NCBI GenBank assembly: GCA_958299035.1
Contig: CATQJL010000001.1
Coordinates: 51,214,461-51,278,460, forward strand
Direction of reading: 5' to 3'
DNA: 64,000 nt
DNA from: Cylicocyclus nassatus
Taxonomy: Eukaryota; Nematoda; Chromadorea; Rhabditida; Strongylidae
Numbering within the stretch: position 1 is the stretch's first letter; each line of letters starts with the position of its first letter. The notes beneath the pieces were generated by a model, which did no database searches, was not told the origin of the DNA, and worked only from the letters and a program-made list of their open reading frames with translations. The position numbers were made by a program, and so were the translations under genes. Shown piece by piece: positions 11,791 through 23,995 of the stretch.

Positions 11791-12253
11791 TTCCTATAAG
11801 TAATTCAGAGTTTTATATGCTACTGGTGTGCTATTTGAAGACCTTAGCATTTGCTCATCACAGGACGAGAGGCATCACCGGTAGCCATTCGGGCAACACA
11901 TAGGTCAACGATGCAGTTGATAGAGGTGACACTTACACGAAAGCCTTGCGCAGAACTTCCATTCCAGTTTGAATTGATTCAACACGATTCAAAAGCAGAC
12001 TTTAGCTCCGAGAACTCAGTAGAAAGAATGAGGCTAGGTTGAAAAATGCAGTATAGGGATAAGTTTTGCTTTGGACTACTGTTTCTTCGTTTTTTGTCGA
12101 TTTCACCTATGCTGGGGCCGTAAGAAATGGTCCTCTGGCACTGTCTAAAGTTGCAATAAAGTCATTCTGTTGAGAACATGGTAGAGACAATCTATGAACT
12201 TTGGCTAAGAAATTGTTGAAAAAGAAAGCTTCATGGTATGGGGTCACACTGTT
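11791..12253. other. No gene recognised
   Basis: No splice-supported frame and no repeat termini seen. Confidence 0.4.
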
Positions 12254-12690
12254 TTAACACGTTTCGGACCGGTGCTGCACATGGTGCAGCACGCGGCTTT
12301 GAAGGATCTTTCTGACGTTTGCAGGAGGTTTTCTTTTAGTCCAAGGTTATTGAGTCAAAGATCTAAGCTCCTACTTTTCAAATGACCCTGTAGAGCTGTG
12401 CCACCGATATTTGTTTAGGAGATATGAGAACAAATCGAACAACAGTTGCAACGAAGTGCGGCAACGCGAACGACGCGTGCGACGTCGCAACTTCTCTTTG
12501 CTTCTATTTCAAAGGGAGAAATTGTAGTTTCAGTGATGATTTGCACTGTGTACAACATAGATACTTTTGGGTACTATTAGAAACTGAGTCCTTGTTCCTA
12601 TCTTTCAAGAAAGCACAGAAGTCCCTCTCAAACGACAAAATTCAAACACTTCAAGTTCACTCAGCACTTTGGGTATGGAGCTTATCTAAC
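12254..12690. mobile_element. TTAA-type MITE, CACGTTTCGGACC family, truncated copy
   Basis: Starts TTAACACGTTTCGGACCGG, followed by the palindrome GTGCTGCACATGGTGCAGCAC. It matches, in reverse, the right-hand 430 bp of the complete element at 39529-40070. Similarity stops after GGAGCTTATCT, so the far terminus is missing. Confidence 0.7.
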
Positions 12691-13120
12691 TAATAATAAT
12701 CTCCCTGTGAGCAGCTCATCCAATGAGGCAAAGTGTCACTTCCAATAAACCGCTAATTTTTCAGCCCTTAGAGTTAGTCTGTTACTAGATAACAGTGAAG
12801 GACTTACAGTAACTGAGGCATGTGCGGATCTGCTAGCGACGGGGGGTTCTTACAGTTAAGATCCGTTCAGATCAGTCAAGTAAGGACAACCACGAGACAG
12901 GACGTTTGAGCGTAAGTTTCTTTCTCGCGTTCTGTAGTAACTAGTGCATTGCGACAATGAGACACACTGATATTCTTAAGAGCACAAGAAGCCAGAATGC
13001 AGCCTGCCATGAGCGCTCCCAAACCCGCACCCCAGCCATGTTAAATGCTTGATGATAGATACTCGATGATAACGGTGGACGAAAGTACCTAGTCATTTAT
13101 CTATGTCTCAGGTTTCAGTA
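12691..13120. other. No gene recognised; downstream of kinase exon
   Basis: The next exon of the minus-strand kinase should lie to the left of 13410, but I find no lysine-containing strand-3 exon here. Confidence 0.35.
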
Positions 13121-13350
13121 AAGGGCCGGGCATACTTCAAGCGATTTAGTCGCGACGCGATTTGGCAAATTGCCGGAAGTCTTCGATCCAACACTAGCAA
13201 AGTGCACATGCATACTGTGTATAACCTATGTGGACTGATAGAGTGCCCTCTCTTCTGTACATTTTAAATGTGCTTACAGTGAGTTATGGACAGTTAAAAT
13301 ATTGCCAAATTGCGTCGCGACTGAGATCGCATGAAGTATGCCCGGCCCTC
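13121..13350. mobile_element. GCGATT-hairpin MITE
   Basis: Ends AAGGGCCGGGCATACTTC and its complement, with subterminal GCGACGCGATTTGGCAAATT mirrored in the other arm; about 230 bp. It would lie in the intron after the kinase exon. Confidence 0.75.
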
Positions 13351-13409
13351 AAGAAAGCCACTGAAAGCTCCATATAGGATTACTCTGATTTCTAACATAA
13401 AAGAGTTAC

Positions 13410-13613
13410 CAGCTGCTTTGTGTTGATATCTTCTACTCTATACACTGCACCGCAACCACCTTCTCCAAGTTTCTTCAGTATGCGCCAACGTCTTCCAATT
13501 ACTTTTCCTTTAGGTATTTGTACAGGACCAGGGTCCGTCACTGCAAACGTTGTTCTTTCGTGAATTGTGCGGGTTTTCGGAATGATTACCCATTGAGTAG
13601 ATGAATGGATCTT
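13410..13613 (-). CDS. Protein kinase exon, N-lobe with glycine loop (CK1/TTBK-like)
   Basis: A 204-bp minus-strand exon of 68 codons in phase 0/0. The acceptor is GTTCTAG and the donor GTAACT. The second half reads GRRWRILKKLGEGGCGAVYR, the glycine-rich ATP loop GxGxxGxV with the CK1-superfamily style GEGGCGAVY, followed by VEDINTKQL where kinases continue to the strand-3 lysine. About 35 residues precede the domain. Nematode genomes carry many CK1/TTBK-type kinases, and the GKVIG-RW-lead fits them; that subfamily call is from memory of the family. The next exon, with the catalytic lysine, was not found, so the gene may be long-introned, truncated or a pseudogene. Confidence 0.7.
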
Positions 13614-14085
13614 CTAGAACAAATGAACAACACTTTCAGAGCAAGCCTTTAAATAACTAGCGCGTGTTTCTTATCACTTCATGCAATAACAACAGCATAG
13701 ACAGACTCCATTGAACCTCTATACCTGTGATGACTTCATATATGTCTAAACAAGCTCACCCCCTTTCCATTCCCAGAAAGATTTTGCGGACTGGACTTGA
13801 ACTGATTCAGTGGGGAGTTTGCCTTTTTTTTGTTTTATTTTTTGTTGCTGGTTATTTGGTGTGATGTTTCGTTTTTCTGTTGTATGGGCACGCCTTGTGC
13901 GTATTGAATAGAAAAATAAAAAGTATAATAATAATATAGTCACTCTTTTACAGGGGCCATCGGAAGTGAACAAAAGTGCTTTCGTTGTAAGAAACATCTC
14001 GCTTTTTTTTCTGTTGTGAATCTTTCTTAAACTACTCCAAGCCTTCTCTAGAATTCTAGGTGACAAAACGGAAAGATCACATATG

Positions 14086-14683
14086 TTAAACGTCTGCTAA
14101 TGTGCAGCTTGCACACGCGTAGTGCACATTCCTAAATGAGCTACGGAACAAGAGTAATTCTATCATGTCCGGAGGGAAACTTCTGAAGCTTCCACAGTCT
14201 CTTCTGAAGTCATACATATGTAAAACTCCAAAAGCTATACCGGAAATGAGGCGCTCCGTCAGACCGCTTCCTCCCCAAAAAAGTTTACTCTTTACGAACC
14301 TGACTGCTTCCAAAGCCTTTGTTTCAATCTTCGATGGTGAGACCTCTTCGCACAACTTATCCCTCTGTTCAACATTCCTAGCTCTCGCGACCCATTCTGT
14401 AACCTCTCTGCATCCGCCATTCACATTCAAAAAGTGCGCAGAGCTCTATAAACCGTTTGTATGGACATGAATTATCGTCTGCAAGTTTCGACGTACTGAA
14501 GGTGTATAACACTGTTGGTGACTGCATAATACTTCTGCATAAGTCTGCGTTTCCAATATCCAGGATACGTAGGACTATGTCGTTTATGTACCGAATTTCA
14601 CTGACTTTGAGAAGAGAAAGCACCCTGAAGAGATTGATTTCGCTGACTGGACTACTGTTGCCAATAGACACATGAAATGATAT
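14086..14683 (-). CDS. Two 3' exons of an unrecognised protein
   Basis: Exons 14683 to 14513 (57 codons) and 14445 to 14086 (119 residues plus stop) join in phase 0 over a 67-bp intron (donor GTGTTA, acceptor GGTTTATAG). The upstream acceptor is GGCGCAG. The first exon contains a leucine-rich helical stretch (INLFRVLSLLKVSEIRYIND, then ILDIGNADLC) loosely like an F-box; the second holds VTEWVARARNVEQRD and SKIETKALEAVRFVKSKLF. No family is recognised with confidence. The gene lies upstream of the kinase exon on the same strand, but I cannot show they are one transcript. Confidence 0.45.
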
Positions 14684-15683
14684 CTGCGCCACACATATGC
14701 GCATGCATTTTCGAATGAGAATAGTTTTTGGCGGACTCCGGAGAAATCCGCCCCTGATTTGTGACATCAACAACCGACTTTTTTTCCACGTATATGATTG
14801 AAAAATTAGCAAATAACTTCAAAATGTACGCTAATTATACTATTGAGAGGATCGAAATCGGCAGGCGCTCTACGCAAGAACATATTTGTTTGAGGCGCAT
14901 GAAAGGGTAAATAATACTAACTATATCATACTTTCACAATTCTACTCTTCTTTTTCATGGACTAGAATACATCTAACAACTATTCTATACTTAAGGTAAG
15001 TGTCACTGTGGGCGCAATAAATTGCTACAATTCATGGTGAAGGGGTAAGTGTGCAAAAGGTCTTTAAAAGAATTAAAGCGATTATGCAGCTGAAGCTTGC
15101 CCATCATGTTAAATTCTAATGCTTTTCTGTTCTGACGCCTTAAGATGATAAATTTGGTTGCGCTCCGAACTGCAGCTCGTTTCAATACAGTGATATGTTC
15201 TCATTTCAGTACTTTCAGGTCTACACGAATTTCTCAGTGATGCTGTTTTGCGTTTGACACCATGGCGTTCTGTAGGACATTGTTTGCTATTGCTCGCAGC
15301 TGTCTTCTGCAGTGAGGGCAATAGAGCGTCTACATTTTACTTGCTATTGTTTGCTGTATAGCATTCGCATGAGCCTCAGTCTCACATAGCTCAAACTACC
15401 AACTGTAACAATTCTGAACGCTCCCATGCAGTAGCAAACATGTGATGCTTTATTTGCTTACACAGCAGACTCCTTGGCGCTGGGTTTTGCTCGTTTACCA
15501 TACAGCTTTTGTTGCATGATTAATAACATTGACTATCAATCATGCATTACTTCATTGTTATCTTTCTTTCTTCTCAGTTTGCAAGATATTTCACCATTTT
15601 TTATCAATTTTCGTCTGAATTCCGATGTTATACAAAGCTCTCAATTGCAATAACAGACCATCGCATTCTTTGATCCTCCGCTC
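14684..15683. other. No gene recognised
   Basis: AT-rich DNA with small open frames only; upstream exons of the 14.1-14.7 kb gene may hide here. Confidence 0.35.
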
Positions 15684-15921
15684 AAGGCCTCGGACATTCA
15701 AGCGATTTCGTCGCCTCGCGATTCTTTCAACAAGACAACAGTTAAGAATCCATGCATGCGATCCTGATGCATTCCCGCAGTGATAATTCTTTTGCACGAC
15801 CAATCGTGACTAACTATCACAGCCGAAAAGCAAGGTGATCGACATGCAGTGGACTCGTAACAGTTATCTTGTTGAAATTATCGCGAGGCGGTGAAATCGC
15901 GTGAACTATGCCCGTGGCCTA
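15684..15921. mobile_element. GCGATT-hairpin MITE
   Basis: Ends AAGGCCTCGGACATTCAAGC and the complement of TATGCCCGTGGCCT; internal GCGATTTCGTCGCCTCGCG mirrored. It abuts a second family member. Confidence 0.65.
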
Positions 15922-16163
15922 AGGCCTAAGGCACACCTCACGCGATTCGGCCAAATCGCCACTTTCACGCTACTTGGCAGTTTGCCAGATTTCCACAAAT
16001 TTATCGTGCGCGCTTCTCGAAAGCATAGACGGGTAGCTTGTGCAAGTTGTTGCAAATGGGTCAAGTTCTGACCAAAGGAAACATATTAACGACTTACAGA
16101 GAGTCGTCGTTGTGCCAAATCGCGCAGCGGCCGGAATCGCGCGAGGTATGACTTAGCCCTAAG
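15922..16163. mobile_element. GCGATT-hairpin MITE, second in tandem
   Basis: Starts AGGCCTAAGGCACACCTCAC and ends with the complement (GAGGTATGACTTAGCCCTAA). The subterminal GCGATTCGGCCAAATCGCC block marks the subtype shared with 7520-8452 and 48015-48258. Confidence 0.7.
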
Positions 16164-16339
16164 GGACGGTATGGCGATTTATGTTTTTTCTTAGCTTACC
16201 ATCCTTACAAACTTTGCGACATGTTGCATCGCTTAAGGACTAGGTGGACATCTTTTTAAATCCTTCATCTAACTTTTCTGGTTACGTGGTAATTGTGAGA
16301 TTCTCCTCAAAAATTAACAGATACTGAGTTTCATTCAAC

Positions 16340-16427
16340 CAATTTCCAAAAAGCGCCATTTTCAACCTTACTTCCAACAACTGGCTTTGAAATTCCGAGC
16401 CTCGCATGTTCATGCTTTGCTATGTCT
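16340..16427 (-). CDS. Isolated exon candidate
   Basis: Minus-strand open stretch of 29 codons between an acceptor CTTTAAAAG and a donor GTTGAA. It includes KHEHARLGISKPVVGSKVEN and FWKL. The residue mix looks coding, but the splice signals are weak and no partner exon was found. Confidence 0.25.
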
Positions 16428-17157
16428 CTTTTAAAGTGAAAAAAAAATGCTGACTTCCCCTCAACTTTAGTGCTAAGCCAAACTCTTCTTGTCTGCATAG
16501 CAGTGATTTGCACCTCTGTTAGCTATGATGTTGACATCTGTCTGATAAACAAATGCATTCGCTCCTCGATCAACAAACAGTACAGGTATAAAACAATGGC
16601 AGATCATTAGTAAGTTACCAATGTGACATCAAGCATCAATTTTGTGGACTCTTTTTGTCTCACTCATGTAAAAATTTCAACGAAATGGACAAAAAGACAT
16701 GTGGCTTATAAAAGGGCATTATTTAAGTGCATTTGATTCAGAAAGTGCGAAGTTACTTGTTTCTATACATTTGTGAACAAACATTTTTCATGATTGCAGA
16801 CGTGGGTAGAGCAATGCTAACATCACATTTGAAGTGCACTTTCTATCAAAATAACATTAATTAAAAGTATTTGCGCAGGTTGATGTTGAACATTGATGAA
16901 GAATTACCTAGTGAGATTTTTATGATTGAGGAAAGTCAGATACCTATAGGAAAGACAACGTTTTTTCTCGTCAACTTTCCAATCCTTCAAGTTCGTCCTA
17001 TGCTCCCTGATCCCTTAATTTTAGTGAATTTTATATTTGGATTCTATTTTTTGGTGCAAATTCAAACGCGTTGCGCATTCGTTGAAAATACAACTGATGT
17101 TTAATTAGTTCTGTTTATTTGCCTTATCAGTAGCGTATTACTTTTCAAATTCCGATA

Positions 17158-17521
17158 CTATCTTCTTCTTTTCAACGACAAATGCGAATCATTCATGGAT
17201 GAACACCTGAGTACATACAAAGCAATTCCGAAATAAACCCCTGCCTCACATCGTTGATACACCGCATGAGATCGAAAGACAAAAACTGTATCATTCACAG
17301 GAACGTATCTTAGATTCTTTCGCCGTTTCAAAGAAAAGCTTGCGTTGGCATTCCTTATCATAGGAAAACCGTGAACGAACACGAACTCGAACTGCAGCGA
17401 TTGCGGCGCGATTACAAATTTTATGGTTTTTGCGACCTCTTACGCCCATGTAGAATTTATGCTCCCGTGGCGTGAGAAATCCAACAGAAGGATGATTTAA
17501 ATTTTTCCATTTCATAGTCAC
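17158..17521 (-). pseudogene. Possible decayed coding segment
   Basis: Two overlapping minus-strand frames look coding in turn: HPSVGFLTPREHKFYMGVRG near 17490-17430, then in another frame RYVPVNDTVFVFRSHAVYQR near 17310-17250. A frame change around 17380 would join them. No splice signals settle it and no family is recognised. Confidence 0.2.
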
Positions 17522-17614
17522 TGTGTAATTGCGCCGCTTGAAATCTGTGATGAAGCAGATCGATGGCGGTCGGTATGGAACGAAACAGTAACCCGGTAAT
17601 ACGCTAGTGCACTA

Positions 17615-18079
17615 ACAAGGGAATGGTCAGAAGTCGAAGTGGCCAATCCATACAAGCTGCATATCATTAGATGCAGCATACAACGCTGATTCTAAATCTG
17701 TCTTCCTTATCTGCAGAGCGCTTTTGTGGACAAAATTATAAGCCGTTAAAGGTCATTAGTTTGCTCAGAAATTGTGCGTGTAAAGTGCAAACTTGGCCGT
17801 ACAAAACCATTCTCGGCTCAGTGTTGGACAAAACAAAACCAAAACATGCAACTAGGTCACTTCATATGACCTGTACCTAGAGACGAGCTGGAAGAGCAAT
17901 AATGTGTCTAATTTCGCAACTTTTGTATACGGTTTTTTCGCAATAAAGCTGCTCATAACTCCGCCTACAAAGGCGCTCTGCAGATATGGAAGACAGATTT
18001 GAAGTCAGCATTTTATGCTCCATCGAATGGTATGCAGCTTGTATGGATTGGCCACTTCGACTTCTGACCATTCCCTTGT
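17615..18079. mobile_element. ACAAGGG-family foldback MITE, copy 2
   Basis: Complete 465-bp element with termini ACAAGGGAATGGTCAGAAG and the exact complement. It is closely similar to the copy at 1363-1817, which suggests recent activity. Confidence 0.85.
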
Positions 18080-18890
18080 AAGTGGGAAAAAGGTGCCGTG
18101 TTTTCGGGCCATCGCTTACTGGTGCAAATTAAATATACTGCAAATGCACAAAGTGGCTGCGGTGACAGTAAAATGCTCACCGTAGGCAAAGTTCTTAGAA
18201 ATCAAAATTTTATATGAGCTCTAGAAACTAACTTATTCATGTATAAAATCTGCAAGATTCTAACAAAAAAGTTCGATCCGAGTATTTCAGACATTGTGCT
18301 AGTCTGTATTTGCTTTTAGTAAGTTCATTTTCGATATGTGCGTTCTTGCTTGCGTCAGCAGTCTTAGTAATCTATTGTGATTTTTCCAATACCGCGAGGC
18401 TATTGTGTGATTTTCACTATTGTGTGATTTCGTAGGCGTTCGACAGCCTTTTATATGCGCGCAAGAAACAGTCTTTTCAGGAGGAAAATTTGCAAGGAAT
18501 GAGATGAATATCCGTGCACTGGTGCTACTTTCATTTCCTTTTTGTGAGGCACTAGCCGCATGTTATCAACGCATTTGCTGGGTCACTGCGTGCTGTACGC
18601 ATGTCTTGGACAGCCTTGTCCTAACTTATCATCCGATTTTATCTCCTCGTTCAGGTCATTTACAGTGAACGCCGACCAGAATAGAAAGGTTAGGTACGAA
18701 TGTTGAATGCCGTCATTATTCACAAAGAACTTGTGATGATCTCACATGATCATTACAATAATGGTGAAAATTGCTTCAACCTACAAAGATATAGCTTAAA
18801 CAAAGCCATAAACGCAGCGTTTCAGCAAAATGATGGATACCTTACAGCTTTGCAATGGCAAACTCTTCAACTAATCTATTAGTGAAAACT
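18080..18890. other. No gene recognised
   Basis: Two uninterrupted short frames (18420-18668 and 18700-18882, plus) lack splice or motif support. Confidence 0.35.
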
Positions 18891-19109
18891 GGAGCATAGA
18901 AAAGCGCGTCTGCGGAGTCCAAAATCCGCTCCGGAACTCCTCTGGACCCCGCCCACTTACACGTATTTTAGAGCCAGCGCTATACGGAGAGCTTTGAAAT
19001 TAGATTTTTTTTTCGTCTCTAAGCGCTAAGTCCAGATATGGCTTCAGCATGGCGGGAATGCTCTGAATAGGTGGAACGGAGAGCGAATTGACCTGGACAC
19101 TGCCTATAA
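18891..19109. mobile_element. GGCAGTGTC-family fragment
   Basis: Shares with 33450-33700 the blocks GGACCCCGCCCACTT, AGATATGGCTTCAGCATGGC and the terminus GGACACTGCCTATAA. The left end is degraded. Confidence 0.5.
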
Positions 19110-19383
19110 GTTTCTATTAAGCACGATGCAAGCCAAATTTTTGGAAATTCGATTTCCGCGGGTTTTGTAGGAGCATCGAGAGACAGAAGCGAAACGCTGA
19201 TGCATTATAGTTCTCGAAACCATTTTATATCTAAACGACCATGTTTCGACGTCTCCCAAAAAAACAAAACGGGAGAAAACGGCATTCGTGTGTTTCAATT
19301 GTTGTTCTTATCTGTCGTATCAAAACACTCTCGATCATTTCATAACTTTCCCGGAATGCGGTTAATCGGACGTCTGGTAAAAT

Positions 19384-19521
19384 GAAACTGATTAGCTTGA
19401 CGAAAATTTCAGTGTGCTTCTTTGGTACAGAAACTGATTAGCTTGACGAAAATTTCAGTGTGCTTCTTTGGTACAAAAACTGATTAGCTTGACGAAAATT
19501 TCAGTGTGCTTCTTTGGTACA
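19384..19521. repeat. Tandem repeat, 46-bp unit x 3
   Basis: Three consecutive near-identical 46-bp units, each beginning AAACTGATTAGCTTGACG and ending CTTTGGTACA. The units are almost invariant, so the array is young or homogenised. Confidence 0.95.
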
Positions 19522-20723
19522 ATAAGACGGTGACAATCCTGCACTGGGAGTTGTAAGCATTACACAAGTTTTATTCATGCTTATAAAAATCAGATGCAGG
19601 TCATACCCTCGAGATTCCAACTCGACAGTTTCTGCGAAAATCTCCATCAAAATTAGGCCCAAAATCAGTGGCTGCTAGTTACACCAGTTCAGCTTTGCGA
19701 GCGAGAAGCAGGGATGCTTGAGTCATGTTTGTCTGCGTCAGTCACTGCAGTCACACACGTCGGCACTGCGGTCGAGGTCGATTTTTTTCCCTTTCAGCTG
19801 AGAATTGTTTACTTACGGAACAAATTTCTTGCATCTGTTCAAAATGCTGCACTATCACTATTTGTGTTCATATGGTATGATTTTTTTCACTATCCGTTCA
19901 AGAATTCGCGCTACTGATATTCGTAAACCTGATTGTTAGCATTAAAAAACATCTTCGAGGACATATTGATGTTTTCCCAGAAATCTTCAATTTACAGGAT
20001 TTGGTCCACCCCTCTTTTAAACATCATACATTTGAAGCGATTTTGCTCGCTGACGTCAAAATGACTCTTTGAAAATTTGTATGATATCTATCAGAATTTT
20101 TTAAGAACCAGAGAATTATATCGTTTTGGGAAGTGTAGATAGTTACTATGTAGTTTAGTCAGGAAGCATCTTTTCAAAACAATTTGCACTGTTTCCGTGC
20201 GGTTTGGCGTGTCTGGTTCAAGATAAATGATTGAATAAATGCACTATTCACTGTGATGAAGTTGGAACAAAAAGTTCTTGAACCCAGCACGTCACACTCT
20301 GTTCGCCGATGTAGTTTGTTTGCGTTCCAGCGGTTGATGTGAAGGTGGTTCGATTCAGTTCGTATTCGTACCGAACAAATGCGCGTACAAGCGATCGAGT
20401 GTAAACAGTGCATACAGCCGTACCAAGAAGTGTTTTCGCTGTTTTCCTATGATCGACACAAGCACTGCTTGATTCGAATTAGCGCCCCAGTCGACTCGGC
20501 CAATTTCCGTCTCAATGTGGACTTGGTGTTCTGTTGACGTCAAACGCAGCAAGCGAGCCAGTTTTTGCGCGAGCTCCACGCTTCGTGACATCCTGTTCCT
20601 TTTCTCCGAACATTACGATGAACGTAACACCTGAGACCCATGAACAAATGATTTGCAAGGACCGATGTGATCATTTTTACTGTTTTATCTTGGTAAGGAA
20701 AAAACACCTTTGCAGTTATCGTC
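19522..20723. other. No gene recognised
   Basis: No splice-supported frames or repeat ends identified. Confidence 0.35.
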
Positions 20724-20884
20724 GATTCGTTGACCGCATGGACTGGTAAAACGCTGTGGACTCGCGCGGCGCGGCTGAACCGTTGCGGCACGATTTGTAC
20801 AAGAGTGAATTTGTACAGGGGCAAGCGTTTTACTTCGCGGCGCGTGCTCCGCAGTGGATGTCCAGTCCGTGCGGTCAACGAATC
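20724..20884. repeat. 161-bp hairpin element
   Basis: The ends GATTCGTTGACCGCATGGAC and its complement pair with one mismatch. The interior arms (GCGCGGCGCGG against CGCGGCGCGTG) also pair. GC-rich and non-coding; probably a foldback MITE. Confidence 0.7.
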
Positions 20885-23136
20885 AACTAACCTACGCACA
20901 TGCCGCATTCTCATCCCTAAGCTTGTAATGCGGCCCTTTCCATTCCTTCCACTCTATCATTTTTCTCAGTTTCCTGTACAGTCTGATTTGTTGATCAAGA
21001 GATCTTATCATTGATTGGCGCTGCTACCAGACCTACCATCTTGCGTCGTGCAAATTGCAGATAGTAAAGACATAAAATAAGGCAATCAGAAAACTTGAAC
21101 AATCTTATCGATCATTTATGCAGTCCACGATTTTTTGTCATTCTGTGATTGATACTGACAATGAGAATCGTTTATGCATTGACGCTCTTCGATGCAAATC
21201 AAGTGAAATGCAGGATACGATGAGCTGGAAAAATTCATCCTTCTATACTTTGACGTTAAACATCTCGAAAAATCGAGTCTGCGCCTTCCCCTTTCACCAC
21301 ATTTGCTTATACATCTGCTTAAAATTCTTTTACTTGAAATAAAGAGATGATCAAAATTGGATTATAGTTTGCCCCCACAATTATAATTATTGCATGCCGA
21401 AGTACCGAGAAATCTTATTATTAGTATTGCAAGTGGGAAAGAGGTTATGGGACAACTTTGGCCCGATTCCCCTTCTAATTTAGTTACTTTGGATAAATCA
21501 GATATTTCCAATATTTTAGTCCGTGAAGGCTTATTTAATCGCTTATGCTGTATACTGGAGTCTTTTTGCTCTTTTTGTAGATAATTTGTTTTAGAACATA
21601 ATGATACAATAGAACCCACATATAAGCAAACTTTAGTTCTCCATTATACCTCGCTTAGGTCAAGCTATGTTATTTTTGTCTCATACAAAGCCAGCCAACA
21701 ATGGTGATTTACCCGTCAATAGTGGAACTAATTTGCTTTGTTGCCCCTACAGCAGCGAAACATCAACAGTGATGCGATTTGATATCGAAGCGATCAGAGC
21801 TCAGATGATCATATGGCATAGAAAATTCTAGTGGGGTGACGCTGATTTGTCTGACTGTGCAGATCAAAGAATCAAAACGTGGTTTGCGCTGTTGTGCATT
21901 GGTCATGCAGAGCGGGCGGCGATGACGCGACTTCGATGACAAATCTCCGACGGGTCCCTACTCTCTAGCATATCCAGTCACCCGGCACCCGCTTACGCTC
22001 TCCGCCTCGACCAACCCGACGTGGAACTGTCGCCCCCCCCCTCGTGCCCGCCCCTTTCCCTAATCGATGCGTGGACTTTGAGTTCTCCTTGCACTTGCCG
22101 CGTTCACTCGTGATGTTCCGCACGTCTTCGTCGTTAGGGGCTTCCCCATCCCCAAAGTGCATTCACGGCTCCCATTCATCACGCTCACCACGTGTTGCCC
22201 GCCTCTTTATCATCAGTGTGCAAATTGTTTGTCTCTGGGGACACACGCTTTTCTCTTCTGTTCGCAAAAAAGCTTCCTCTTCCTGGAACCATAGTTCAGC
22301 TCAAGTGAGCTGACTGGTTTTGGCGCTCGAGGCTGTGTTTGTACGCATTCCTCGCACGCATCACATCTTGCCATGCGCTTTGGAATGAATCTGCTCCTAT
22401 TAAGATCTTGTTCCCTCTAGTTGTGTCCCTTATTCCGTGGTACACTATAGTGCAATTCTTGCCTTACGAATAGCTGCCATTTCGTGGCGCTCATTCGTCT
22501 TGCAGCTTGCTTCGCCACTTTTCTTCACTGTAGGTTGCCTAAGTATAAACCCCTATTTCTGTGAATTATGCACTTCCATTCTTATTATTCGATCTCTTAG
22601 GGATTAAACAGCTTTTTCATGATAGAATCTGAACTTTTCGGTAGAGTAAGCAGCTTTTTGACTCGCCAGTATTTTCGCTGAAAGTCTAAGCAAGGGACTG
22701 TCAACAAGCACTGCGCCTTTGTGGATTGACACCCAATAGTACATTGAGCTAGTTTCCTTCAGATTCTTAGCTGTTTGCTCTATATGTCTGGCTGTTTTTC
22801 CTTGCCCAACCCCTGTTCTTATTGCTTGTTTTTATTCAGCGGTCTCCTTCATTATCACTTTTTCTACCGTACTCTTCTCATTCGTTCGCTTTGTCTCATA
22901 TAAACGCTGACTCAAACATTTTCTTTTCCAGAAGCTTTTTACACTGTTTTCCAAGGACTATGTCCTCCGGATTGTTCGCCTGAAGTGCGACGATAAAGAA
23001 ACCTCTTACCTCCGAGTGATTATTTGATTATTTGGTAAGGACTTCTTTTATGCTATTTTTCAGCAAGCCTAATCATTCTTTTTTCAGCTTTTGTTTTCTG
23101 CTCAATTTGCACATTTCTGACACTGCTTTGAGCATC
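20885..23136. other. Upstream region of the 79-aa gene; GC-rich 21.9-22.3 kb
   Basis: No coding exon is supported. A GC- and C-rich block (about 21900-22330) with several CpGs could be the promoter or 5' leader of the gene at 23137. At 22920-23095 there are several TTTTCAG/TTTCCAG acceptor-like sites and a GGTAAGG at 23034, consistent with untranslated 5' exons or trans-splicing. Confidence 0.35.
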
Positions 23137-23937
23137 ATGTCTACCACAAAGAACTCGTTCTTTTCACACTTCTTTCCTTTGGCCAAACAGGACCAAAGAA
23201 GTCAAGGTAAGCACGTTAATTTAGCGCTAAACTGACGGAATCTCAAAATGCTGAATTGCTGAAATGCTGAATTTAACCAGAACAGAAATGTATATCTTGT
23301 TATCAAACTTACAAATTCCAAGAATTCTTTTCAGAGGTAGCCCCAATTACTCACAACCAAGATCTGACATCATCGTCATTATCGTCCACTATGGATAAGC
23401 TCAATACGGGTAAGTCAGATTTTTTACTAGTTTATTCCATTTTCCGTGTCGAAGTCTTGCAGAAATAAGATGTAATTTCTCCCCTGCCCCTTCTCCCGCC
23501 ACAAATTTTGCAAAAACAGAAAATATGTAATGCAGAGATCAAGTCTGATGTTATTAACATTCCTGGTTACCTGTCACATAAGAACGATGAGTGACTTCCT
23601 TGCTTACCCATGATCGCGCTCCGTGTGTCCTTGATATCGTGTGATTCCTACCTGTACTTTATGTTTTCATCCGGGTTCTTCCCCTGGGATTGCCCGAACT
23701 CCTGTCACATGTCGTGTTTACGGCTGCAGGGAAATGAAATTCCCCGGTTCTTGTAGACTTCAGACATGTCTCAGGTGCTTGCGCACGTTTGCTGACCAAA
23801 AAACTCGATGAATTATTTTGTTGCTTAGATTTCTTCTTTCAGGTACTAGTCAAACGGTGAATGAACGCGGGCCCAACTGGGGCAATCGAGATCATCTACT
23901 GCGGCTCGCATTCGTCTTCGACACCAACAACTATTGA
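23137..23937 (+). CDS. Complete three-exon gene for a 79-aa protein, function unknown
   Basis: Exons are 23137-23206, 23335-23409 and 23843-23937. Both introns have canonical nematode signals: donors GTAAGC and GTAAGT, acceptors TTCTTTTCAG and TTCTTTCAG. Phases 1/1 join exactly and the frame stays open to TGA at 23935-23937. The protein starts MSTTKNSFFSHFFPLAKQDQ, has a Ser/Thr-rich middle (HNQDLTSSSLSSTMDKLNTG) and ends GNRDHLLRLAFVFDTNNY. There is no signal peptide, membrane segment or cysteine pattern, so it is probably intracellular. I recognise no family. A TTTTTTCAG site about 50 bp upstream of the ATG could accept a spliced leader. Exact phase agreement across two introns makes chance unlikely. 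Confidence 0.7.
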
Positions 23938-23995
23938 TCACTCACTCCATCCGCTTTACCAGATTTGAAGCGGACACTTATTTTTCGACTATCTT

